Shown piece after piece: positions 5,867 to 11,408 of a stretch of DNA of 11,408 nt. Source of the DNA: Betaproteobacteria bacterium (GTDB lineage: Bacteria > Pseudomonadota > Gammaproteobacteria > Burkholderiales > Burkholderiaceae_C); contig CANFOR010000076.1 in the NCBI GenBank assembly GCA_947448675.1, positions 1 through 11,408 of the forward strand, read 5' to 3'. The position numbers were made by a program, and so were the translations under genes. Positions within the stretch are counted from its first letter, which is position 1, and the number at the start of each line of letters is the position of its first letter. The notes under the pieces are model-generated. The model did not search any database. It saw only the letters and a program-made list of their open reading frames with translations, and had not been told where the DNA came from.

Positions 5867-7393
5867 TCAAAGTGTGTGCCAAGCCCGCAGCACCGCGTAG
5901 CTGCGCCAAGGCCGCCAGGCTTGCGACAGCGCCTGGGCCTCTTGCGCGGCGCGCTTGCTGCCTTGCACGCCCAGGGCTTTGTGCAAGGCCACGTCGCCCG
6001 CTGGAAAGGCGTCGGGCCAGCGCAGCGCGCGCATGGCAATGTACTGCGCCGTCCAGTCGCCAATGCCGGGCAGTGCTTTGAGCTGCTCGACGGTCTGCAG
6101 CGCGCCGCTGCTGCGGTTGAGTTCGAGCTGCCCGGCCACTACCGCACGAGCCAAGCCCTGGATGGCCGCTTGGCGCTGGCGCACGATACCCAGCTCGCCC
6201 AGCTGCGCAGGCTCGGCGGTGGCGAGACTTTGTGCGCTGGGGAAGAGCCGGTTGAGCTGCGGCCAGGGCGTGGCAATGGTCGCGCCAAAACGCGCCACCA
6301 AACGCTGCGCAAATGTGCGGCCCGCTGCCACCGTGACCTGCTGGCCGAGCACGGCGCGCACCGCCAGCTCAAAGCCGTCTAAACAGCCCGGCACGCGCAG
6401 GCCGCCGCTGCCCGTAAAGTGCGGCTCCAGCACCGCGTTGATGCGCTCTGGCTGGGCATCCAGGTCGAGCCAATTGCGCACGCGGCGCAGCAGCAAGGGC
6501 AGCACCGGCAGCAGGCTGTCGGCCACGCGCAGGCGCAGCGTGCAACGCGCTTGGTCAAACTCGGCAGCCAGCCAACCGCTGTAGCTGTGGCCTTGGTGTT
6601 CTAAGAAAAAAGTGCGGAAAAGGCATAGCTGTTGTGCGTTATTAGCTACAAATTCAATAGCATCGAGTCGCCGCGTGTGAAAAAAACCGAGCATGGATTG
6701 CACGTCGTAGGGCGGGCGGTAACCCAACTGCACCAGGGCGCTGCCATGCGCAAAGGCTTGCCCTGGCGTCGTTGGCGGTGCAGTGCTTGGCAGAGCGCTT
6801 TGCTTTTTGCGCAGCTGCGTCGGGTTGAGCTGGTAATGCGCCACAAAGGCGGCGTTAAAACTGCGCAGGCTGGCAAAGCCACTGGACAGGGCAATGTGCG
6901 CCACGGGCAAGGCGGTGTCGCTGAGCAATTGCTTGGCCGTGAGCAAGCGCCGTGTTTGCAGGTATTGCAGTGGCGCAACACCTACGTGCGCTTGGAAGAT
7001 GCGCCGCAGGTGCCGGTCGCTCACCCCCAAGCGGCTGGCCAGCGCGGCCAAGCTGCGGGCATCGCCCACGCCTTCATCCAGCATGTGCGCGGCCTGCATG
7101 GCCAGAGTGTGCGAGGCGTCGTGCGTGCTCCAGGCCAGCGCCTGTGGTGCCAGCTCGGGGCGGCAGCGCAGGCAGGGCCGAAACCCCGCTGCCTCGGCCT
7201 GGGCCGCATGGGTGTAGAAGCGGCAATTCTCGCGTTTGGGCACGCGCACCTTGCACACCGGGCGACAGTAAATGCCGGTGCTGGTTACCGCCGTAAAAAA
7301 GCTGCCGTCAAAGCGTGCGTCACGTGCCTGCAGCGCACAGTAGTGAGCGTCGTCGTCGGCGCTTTCAGCAACAGCAATAGAAAACTTGGGCAT
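5867..7393 (-). CDS. alkA: AdaA-AraC-AlkA fusion: alkylation-responsive regulator and 3-methyladenine DNA glycosylase II
   Basis: The 508-residue protein has three parts. Residues 1-90 are an Ada zinc domain with C43 (methyl acceptor), C47, C74 and C77 in TGIYCRPVC and FRPCLRC. Residues 100-195 are an AraC-type DNA-binding domain (LAALASRLGVSDRHLRRIF and a second HTH). From about 221 onward it is AlkA: the N-terminal domain (LGYRPPYD...MLGFF), then FELAVRAVLGQQV, the helix-hairpin-helix LPGIGDWTA at 441-449, and the catalytic Asp of PAGDVALHKALG at about 467. It should sense methylphosphotriesters, activate repair genes and excise 3-alkylpurines. The Ada C-terminal O6-methyltransferase domain is absent; ogt downstream supplies it. 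The ATG at 7393 begins MPKFSIAV; an in-frame TTG at 7423 would add ten residues. Codons 245-266 coincide with repeat copy D and seem to be extra relative to E. coli AlkA as I remember it. Confidence 0.95.
   Translation of the reverse strand: MPKFSIAVAESADDDAHYCALQARDARFDGSFFTAVTSTGIYCRPVCKVRVPKRENCRFYTHAAQAEAAGFRPCLRCRPELAPQALAWSTHDASHTLAMQAAHMLDEGVGDARSLAALASRLGVSDRHLRRIFQAHVGVAPLQYLQTRRLLTAKQLLSDTALPVAHIALSSGFASLRSFNAAFVAHYQLNPTQLRKKQSALPSTAPPTTPGQAFAHGSALVQLGYRPPYDVQSMLGFFHTRRLDAIEFVANNAQQLCLFRTFFLEHQGHSYSGWLAAEFDQARCTLRLRVADSLLPVLPLLLRRVRNWLDLDAQPERINAVLEPHFTGSGGLRVPGCLDGFELAVRAVLGQQVTVAAGRTFAQRLVARFGATIATPWPQLNRLFPSAQSLATAEPAQLGELGIVRQRQAAIQGLARAVVAGQLELNRSSGALQTVEQLKALPGIGDWTAQYIAMRALRWPDAFPAGDVALHKALGVQGSKRAAQEAQALSQAWRPWRSYAVLRAWHTL
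6597..6661 (-). repeat. Interspersed ~65-nt element, copy D (inside adaA-alkA)
   Basis: On the minus strand, in the sense of the gene, the element reads GCTAT-7 nt-GTAGC, TAATAACGCACAA, then GCCTTT, CACTTTTTT and AGAACA. It aligns without gaps to copy B: ACGCA, GC-TTT, TTT and GAA fall at equal offsets. It is read in phase as codons 245-266 (A-I-E-F-V-A-N-N-A-Q-Q-L...). Confidence 0.65.
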
Positions 7394-7463
7394 GGCTGCA
7401 TTATGGCGCTGCGTGGCGCTCAAGCTGGCTGTTTTCGGACATGATGTTCCATCGCTTCGCCCC

Positions 7464-7469
7464 TACAAT
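7464..7469 (+). promoter_or_regulatory. Possible -10 box of the mutase gene (TACAAT)
   Basis: TACAAT lies eight bases before the ATG at 7478, in the short divergent spacer between adaA-alkA and the mutase. No convincing -35 box lies 16-18 bases upstream. If used, transcription would start at or next to the ATG, giving a nearly leaderless mRNA; this agrees with the lack of a Shine-Dalgarno sequence. Weak evidence. Confidence 0.3.
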
Positions 7470-7477
7470 TGGGCACT

Positions 7478-8881
7478 ATGCACATCACTCCTAGCGTCTT
7501 CAAAGCCTACGACATCCGAGGCATCACCCCCACCGCTTTAAACGAGGCTTTTGCCGAGGGCTTGGGCAAGGCCTTTGGCACGGTGGCCCTGCGCGAGGGC
7601 CAAAGCACGGTGGCCGTGGGGCGCGACGGGCGGCTCAGCGGCCCAGCCATGGCCGCAGCCCTGGTGCGCGGCCTGGTGGCAGCGGGTGTACAGGTGATCG
7701 ACGTGGGCATGGTCACCACGCCCATGCTCTACTTTGCGGCCAACACCGTGTGCGCCAGCGGCATCCAGGTGACGGGCAGCCACAACCCGCGCGACTACAA
7801 CGGCTTCAAAATGGTCTTGGCTGGCCGCGCGATTTATGGCGACGAGATCCAGGCCCTGCGCAGCATGATGGAAGCCGAGAGTTGGCTGCTGCAAGCGGGT
7901 GGCAGCGCGCGCCCGCTCGACGTGTTGGCCGCTTACCGCGAGCGCATTGTGGCGGGCATTGCGCTGCAGCGCCCCATCAAGGTGGTGATCGACAGCGGAA
8001 ACGGCATTGCAGGGGCTTCGGCCCCCGCCATCTTCCGCGCCCTGGGCTGCGAGGTGATCGAGCTGTTTGGCGAGGTAGACGGCAACTTCCCCAACCACCA
8101 CCCCGACCCGAGCAAACCCGAAAACTTAAAAGACCTGCAAGCCGCGTTGCAAAGCAGCGACGCTGAAATTGGCTTTGCCTTCGACGGCGACGGCGACCGC
8201 CTGGGCGTGGTCACCAAGAGCGGCAACAACATTTTCCCCGACCGGCAAATGATGCTGTTTGCGCAAGACGTTTTAAGCCGTGTGCCCGGCGGCACGATTT
8301 TGTTCGACGTTAAATGCAGCCAGCGCCTAGCCCCCGCGATAGAGGCCGCGGGCGGCGTGGCCCTGATGTACAAAACCGGGCACTCGCTCATCAAAGCCAA
8401 AATGAAAGCCATCGAGGCCGCTGGCGGCCAAGCTCCACTGGGCGGCGAGATGAGCGGGCACATTTTCTTCAAAGAGCGCTGGTACGGTTTTGACGACGGC
8501 ACCTACGCGGGTTGCCGCTTGCTCGAGATTTTGAGCGCCCACGCAGACGTGAGTGCCGTGCTCGACCAGTTACCCAGCAGCCACTCCACCCCCGAGCTGA
8601 ACGTACCCTGCGCCGAGGGCGAACCCCACCGCGTAACGGCCGCCCTGCAAGCGTTGGCAGCTACAAACTTTGTAGCGCCCGCGGTGATCAGCAACATCGA
8701 CGGCCTGCGCGTAGACTGGCCCGACGGCTTTGGGCTGGTGCGCGCATCCAACACCACGCCGGTGCTGGTGCTGCGCTTTGAAGGCCACACCGACGCCGCC
8801 CTGCAGCGCATCGAGGCGGCCATGATGGCGCTGCTGCGCAGCGTGAAGCCGGATGCGCGGATTGAGGCGGCGGCGCACTAG
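7478..8881 (+). CDS. Phosphomannomutase / phosphoglucomutase (AlgC/ManB type)
   Basis: The 467-residue protein belongs to the alpha-D-phosphohexomutase superfamily and interconverts mannose (or glucose) 6- and 1-phosphates, feeding GDP-mannose, LPS and exopolysaccharide synthesis. All four family motifs are present: SVFKAYDIRG at 6-15, the phosphoserine loop TGSHNP with S101, the Mg-binding DGDGDR at 236-241, the sugar-specificity loop GEMSGH with E324 and S326, and the phosphate-binding RASNTTP at 422-428. GEMSGH is the sequence seen in dual-specificity PMM/PGM enzymes. I start at ATG 7478 (MHITPSVFKAYDIRG); an in-frame TTG at 7469 adds three residues only. The gene is divergent from adaA-alkA and convergent with the nuclease-like gene. 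Repeat copy E covers about codons 386-400, close to the start of the C-terminal domain, without obvious damage. Confidence 0.95.
   Translation: MHITPSVFKAYDIRGITPTALNEAFAEGLGKAFGTVALREGQSTVAVGRDGRLSGPAMAAALVRGLVAAGVQVIDVGMVTTPMLYFAANTVCASGIQVTGSHNPRDYNGFKMVLAGRAIYGDEIQALRSMMEAESWLLQAGGSARPLDVLAAYRERIVAGIALQRPIKVVIDSGNGIAGASAPAIFRALGCEVIELFGEVDGNFPNHHPDPSKPENLKDLQAALQSSDAEIGFAFDGDGDRLGVVTKSGNNIFPDRQMMLFAQDVLSRVPGGTILFDVKCSQRLAPAIEAAGGVALMYKTGHSLIKAKMKAIEAAGGQAPLGGEMSGHIFFKERWYGFDDGTYAGCRLLEILSAHADVSAVLDQLPSSHSTPELNVPCAEGEPHRVTAALQALAATNFVAPAVISNIDGLRVDWPDGFGLVRASNTTPVLVLRFEGHTDAALQRIEAAMMALLRSVKPDARIEAAAH
8634..8676 (-). repeat. Interspersed element, copy E (inside the mutase gene), partial tail
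   Basis: The core 8660-8676 is GCTACAAACTTTGTAGC, a perfect inverted repeat with 8-base arms around one C. On the minus strand it continues TGCCAACGC and then GCGGCCGTTA, matching GCGGGCGTTT of copies B and F at the same offset (8 of 10). The T-rich third part is not recognisable. It is read in phase as A-T-N-F-V-A (codons 395-400). Confidence 0.6.
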
Positions 8882-8909
8882 GTTTGCTGGTGTTCTTTAG
8901 CCGTCAGGT

Positions 8910-9386
8910 TCAGACCAGCCCGGTGGCTAAACGCGTGAAATCGGTGACGATGTATTTGAGGTACCTTTCTTTGATGTACTCTACCCGTTCGCCCGTTGCT
9001 TTATCTTTTTTGGTACCGTTGAACCAGATCCCGCGCACCCCGATATTTTTCCCCGTTTTGTTTTGCACGCACTCCGTAAGAAATTCTTCAGATGTCAGGA
9101 GGAACGTTGCTTGCAATCTTTCTGCGTAAAAAATAAACCAATAATCTTCTCGGTATTCGTGGTTGATGGCAGAAAAAAGTGAAGCATCCCCCATTTTCAC
9201 GGTGGTAGATCTGGCTTTGATTTGCACTAAAGCAATTGAGCCATCTTTGCGACGAACGATGGCATCGACAGCATGGTCATCGACAAGCGGAATATAAACA
9301 TCCATTCCTTCTTTCAGCATGAGGCCAATGATCCAGTATTCGATCCGTTTCCCGAATCCGGCTGAGTGACGAAAAGTTGTAGTCAT
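8910..9386 (-). CDS. Small PD-(D/E)XK-nuclease-like protein of unknown function
   Basis: The 158-residue protein starts with MTTTFRHSAGFGKRIEYW and is clearly coding: mixed amino acids, charged and compact. It carries VDDHAVDAIVRR (35-46) followed by ALVQIKAR (52-59). D41, Q55 and K57 fit the D-(X)n-(E/Q)XK core of PD-(D/E)XK nucleases, and E16 could be the preceding acidic helix residue. I do not know a named family with certainty. Its base composition is much more AT-rich than all neighbours, suggesting transfer. No methyltransferase, antitoxin or partner gene lies beside it. There is no Shine-Dalgarno sequence, so the start is uncertain: in-frame ATGs at about 9416 and 9428 would add 10 to 14 residues, and the frame stays open to 9602. 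The upstream part becomes GC- and Arg-rich and does not look like the same protein. Convergent with the mutase gene, 28 nt away. Confidence 0.7.
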   Translation of the reverse strand: MTTTFRHSAGFGKRIEYWIIGLMLKEGMDVYIPLVDDHAVDAIVRRKDGSIALVQIKARSTTVKMGDASLFSAINHEYREDYWFIFYAERLQATFLLTSEEFLTECVQNKTGKNIGVRGIWFNGTKKDKATGERVEYIKERYLKYIVTDFTRLATGLV

Positions 9387-9727
9387 TGAATTTCGAATTA
9401 ATTTGTCGTAACGCATTTTTAATCGCATTAATACATGCAAGTCGAATCCCATCAACCCCCGTAAGCGTGACTGGTGTCTATGGATGGGCGCTGGAGCCTC
9501 ACGCGCAAACTGTAGCGCCATGCATGCGGACCAAAGGGGTCGCGCCAGCCAACACCGCTCACCACAAGCGCCATCTGCGGGAGCGCGCAAGCGACTGGCC
9601 ATAACCGCCCGGCGCGCCCGCCAACCAAGTTAGGCGTGGCGCTAGTTCCAACGCAACCCACGCAACCCCAGACGCAACAGACAAAGCAGTCGCCAAGCCT
9701 TGGTATGCTCACTGGCGCAACACCAGC
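9387..9727. other. Intergenic stretch without a convincing gene
   Basis: About 340 nt lie between the nuclease-like gene and the waaC leader. The first 60 nt are AT-rich like the nuclease gene, and composition switches to GC-rich near 9450. Small minus-strand frames here (to 9602 and 9452-9733) have Arg/Cys/Trp-rich low-quality translations and no family features. I see a GC palindrome GGCGCGCC (9611-9618), two adjacent copies of ACGCAACCC (9651-9668) with a third partial copy at 9672-9678, and one GTTAGGC (9629-9635). No tRNA or other RNA gene is recognisable. Confidence 0.6.
9701..9709 (+). promoter_or_regulatory. Possible extended -10 promoter for waaC (TGG-TATGCT)
   Basis: TGG directly followed by TATGCT fits an extended -10 element, about 65 nt before the proposed waaC start. 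The -35 position (ACAAAG) is poor. Placement upstream of the first gene of the waaC-waaA pair is the main support. Confidence 0.3.
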
Positions 9728-9772
9728 TTGCACCCACGGCTATCTTGCGAAACTACCCAAACGTTTTTTGAA

Positions 9773-10840
9773 TTGAAAATTCTCATCGTCAAACTCTCTT
9801 CGCTGGGCGATGTGGTGCACGCCATGCCCGCCGTGCAAGACATTCGCGCGGCGCTGCCGGGCGCGCAGATCGACTGGGTGGTGGAGCGCGCGTTTGCGCC
9901 TCTGGTGGCGCGTTGCGCGGGGGTGGGCCGCGTGGTGGCGTGCGCGTTGCGGCGCTGGCGCAAAGCACCGTTTGCCGCGCAAACCCGCGCCGAGTGGCGC
10001 GCTTTCAAGGCCGACTTGCAAGCCGAGGCCTACGACGCCGTGATCGACCTGCAGGGCCTGAGCAAATCGGCGCTGGTGGCGCGGCTGGCCAAGCTGAGCG
10101 CCAGCGGCAAACGCTACGCCATGGCCAACCGCACCGAGGGCTCGGGCTATGAAGCGCCCACGCGCTGGGTGGCCGACGTGGCCATTACGCTCGCGCCCCA
10201 TGTGCACGCGGTGCAGCGCAGCCGTTTGCTGTGTGCGGCGGCGCTGGGTTACGCGCTGCCTTCAGCTAGCGTTGCCAGCGTTGCCAGTGGTTTAGGCAAA
10301 AATTTTGGCCTTTTTTCAGAGATAAAAACGCCCAAAACGCCCGCCAATAGTGCGTATGCAGCTACTAAAGCAATAGCAATTGTATTTGGCAGTTCACGTG
10401 CCGACAAGTGCTGGCCGCTGGCCTATTGGGTGCAATTGGGCCAGCGTTTGCAAGCCCAGGGCTATGCCATTGCCTTGCCGCAGGGCAGCGCGGCCGAGGA
10501 GCAGCAGGCCCAGCAACTGGCCAGCGCTTTGCAAGGCGGCGCGGTGCAGGTGTGGCCGCGCCAAGACTTGGGCGCCGTGGTTGACGCGCTGGCCGCTTGC
10601 GCGGGCGTGCTGGGCGTAGACAGCGGCCTGAGCCACATTGCCGTGGCGCTCAACCTGCCGCATGTGCAGCTGTACAACTTTGACACCGCGTGGCGCACCG
10701 GGCCGCTGGCCTCGCTGGCCACTGCACTGCCGCGCCAAGTCAGCGTGTTTGCACAGCCCTGCCCGAGCGTTGAAGCGGTGTGGCAGGCTTGGCTGCAGGT
10801 CGCGCCGCCACGGGGCCCCGCCGCGCCCGAGGCCGCTTGA
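9773..10840 (+). CDS. waaC: Lipopolysaccharide heptosyltransferase I
   Basis: WaaC adds the first L-glycero-D-manno-heptose to Kdo2-lipid A on the cytoplasmic side of the inner membrane. The 355-residue GT9-family protein begins KILIVKLSSLGDVVHAMPAV, has AYDAVIDLQGLSKSA in the N-terminal Rossmann domain, SSRADKCWP with K212, and GVDSGLSHIAVALNLP with D283 and H288, the expected donor and acceptor residues. The family usually starts MKILIVK, and here that Met position is TTG 9773; the frame extends to a TTG at 9728, but those 15 residues are unlike the family. No strong Shine-Dalgarno sequence is visible. The linker between the two domains (about residues 180-202) is repeat copy F read through, after a V-A-S-rich stretch (S-V-A-S-V-A-S). 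The stop overlaps waaA ATG (TGATG). Function is well supported; WaaF is less likely given the waaC-waaA context. Confidence 0.93.
   Translation: MKILIVKLSSLGDVVHAMPAVQDIRAALPGAQIDWVVERAFAPLVARCAGVGRVVACALRRWRKAPFAAQTRAEWRAFKADLQAEAYDAVIDLQGLSKSALVARLAKLSASGKRYAMANRTEGSGYEAPTRWVADVAITLAPHVHAVQRSRLLCAAALGYALPSASVASVASGLGKNFGLFSEIKTPKTPANSAYAATKAIAIVFGSSRADKCWPLAYWVQLGQRLQAQGYAIALPQGSAAEEQQAQQLASALQGGAVQVWPRQDLGAVVDALAACAGVLGVDSGLSHIAVALNLPHVQLYNFDTAWRTGPLASLATALPRQVSVFAQPCPSVEAVWQAWLQVAPPRGPAAPEAA
10313..10377 (-). repeat. Interspersed ~65-nt element, copy F (inside waaC)
   Basis: On the minus strand the element reads GCTAT-7 nt-GTAGC, TGCATACGCACTA, GCGGGCGTTT, a TTTTTATCT run and CTGAAAA. 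It matches copy B without gaps over 65 nt, including two exact blocks at the same offsets. It is antisense to waaC, which reads through it in the phase GCT-ACT-AAA (codons 197 on). Confidence 0.75.
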
Positions 10841-11408
10841 TGCACGCGCCCCCCCTGTTCGAGCATTTGGCCTTGGCCGTCTACAGCCTGATGGCATGGG
10901 CCGCCCAGCCCCTGCTGCGCGCCAAGCTGGCCCGCCGCGCCCGCGCCGAGCCGCTGTATGCCGAGCACATGGGCGAACGCTTTGGCTACTATGCCGATAT
11001 GGCCGACGTTGCCCCGCAAGGCCCCGGCCCGCTCGTTTGGCTGCACGCCGTGTCTTTGGGCGAAACCCGTGCGGCGGCGATTTTGCTGCCCGCTTTGCGT
11101 GCGCGCATCCCCGGCATGCGCTTGCTGCTCACCCACGGCACCGCCACCGGCCGGGCCGAGGGTGCCAAACTGCTGCAGGCGGGCGATGTGCAGACTTGGC
11201 TACCTTGGGATGCCCCAGGTGCTGTGGCGCGCTTCCTGACCCGTTTTAAGCCGCGCATCGGCCTGTTGCTAGAGACCGAGGTCTGGCCCAACTTGGTGGC
11301 CGCCTGCCAGGCGCGGCACATTCCCCTGCTCTTGGTCAACGCCCGCCTGAGCGAGAAGTCTTTGCGCCAAGCCCAGCGCCTGGCCTGGCTGGCCCGGCCG
11401 GCCTACCG
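10840..11408 (+). CDS. waaA: 3-deoxy-D-manno-octulosonic acid (Kdo) transferase, 5' part
   Basis: The frame opens at ATG 10840, overlapping the waaC TGA (TGATG), and runs off the window end after 189 codons. WaaA transfers Kdo from CMP-Kdo to lipid IVA, making the acceptor used by WaaC. The N-terminus has a hydrophobic anchor (LALAVYSLMAWAAQPLL, 10-26), then HMGERFGYY at 43-51, WLHAVSLGETRAA at 67-79 with catalytic-type E75, LTHGTATGR, LLLETEVWPN with E145 and E147, and VNARLSEKS. These match the E. coli enzyme order (WGERYGFY, HSVSVGET, METELWPNL, NARLS) as I recall it. Family length is about 420 residues, so slightly less than half is present. Translational coupling to waaC is likely. Confidence 0.95.
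   Translation, partial: MHAPPLFEHLALAVYSLMAWAAQPLLRAKLARRARAEPLYAEHMGERFGYYADMADVAPQGPGPLVWLHAVSLGETRAAAILLPALRARIPGMRLLLTHGTATGRAEGAKLLQAGDVQTWLPWDAPGAVARFLTRFKPRIGLLLETEVWPNLVAACQARHIPLLLVNARLSEKSLRQAQRLAWLARPAY

Noticed and set aside
9433..9446. ACATGCAAGTCGAA, identical to a conserved stretch near the 5' end of 16S rRNA
   Set aside because: The flanks on both sides do not continue as 16S rRNA, so this is most likely coincidence or at most a tiny fragment.
9387..9602. Long upstream extension of the nuclease-like protein to 230 residues
   Set aside because: The added part shifts to GC-rich, Arg/Ala-rich sequence without family features; the composition change suggests it is not coding.
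9629..9635. GTTAGGC, which fits the integron attC core GTTRRRY next to an accessory gene
   Set aside because: No matching RYYYAAC partner at attC distance and no inner L boxes; single 7-mer matches of this degenerate motif are frequent by chance.
9452..9733. 93-residue minus-strand ORF
   Set aside because: The translation is Cys/Trp/Val-rich, lacks motifs and a ribosome binding site, and spans the waaC leader.
1..11408. tRNA, rRNA, CRISPR array or insertion sequence
   Set aside because: Reading both strands I found no regularly spaced direct repeats, no transposase or integrase frame, and no cloverleaf-like or rRNA stretch.

Overview
The window looks like a chromosomal segment of a high-GC betaproteobacterium, most likely family Comamonadaceae (Burkholderiales). 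This rests on the GC-rich codon usage, the gene order yqgE-ruvX-pyrR-pyrB-pyrC'-plsC, and the adjacent LPS inner-core genes waaC-waaA. The genus cannot be fixed from the sequence alone.

Left part (1-4231, plus strand): the 3' end of yqgE, then ruvX, pyrR, pyrB, a dihydroorotase-like pyrC' that has lost most metal ligands, and a plsC-type acyltransferase. Stops and starts overlap or nearly touch at every junction except pyrC'-plsC. That 70-nt gap contains a 25-codon ORF that touches both neighbours. PyrB and PyrC' probably form one aspartate transcarbamoylase holoenzyme, with PyrR as pyrimidine regulator or uracil phosphoribosyltransferase.

Middle-left part (4285-7393, minus strand): an alkylation-repair cluster transcribed right to left. 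It holds a fused AdaA-AraC-AlkA protein, an Ogt-type O6-alkylguanine transferase, and an EamA/DMT transporter whose GTG start overlaps the ogt stop. Divergently from it runs a phosphomannomutase/phosphoglucomutase gene (7478-8881, plus).

Middle-right part (8910-9727): an AT-rich island with a small PD-(D/E)XK-like protein on the minus strand, followed by about 340 nt without a convincing gene. It interrupts the GC-rich backbone and looks acquired.

Right part (9773-11408, plus): waaC, probably with a TTG start, and the 5' part of waaA, joined by a TGATG overlap.

The most notable signal is a short interspersed element present six times. Each copy carries a 17-nt 5-7-5 inverted repeat of the form GCTAY-N7-RTAGC. 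In four copies an ungapped tail extends it to about 65 nt, with shared blocks ACGCA, GCxTTT and TTT at fixed offsets. Four copies lie inside genes (pyrC', the adaA-alkA fusion, the mutase and waaC), always in the same codon phase. One supplies the Shine-Dalgarno and start region of ogt, and one supplies the end of the eamA reading frame.
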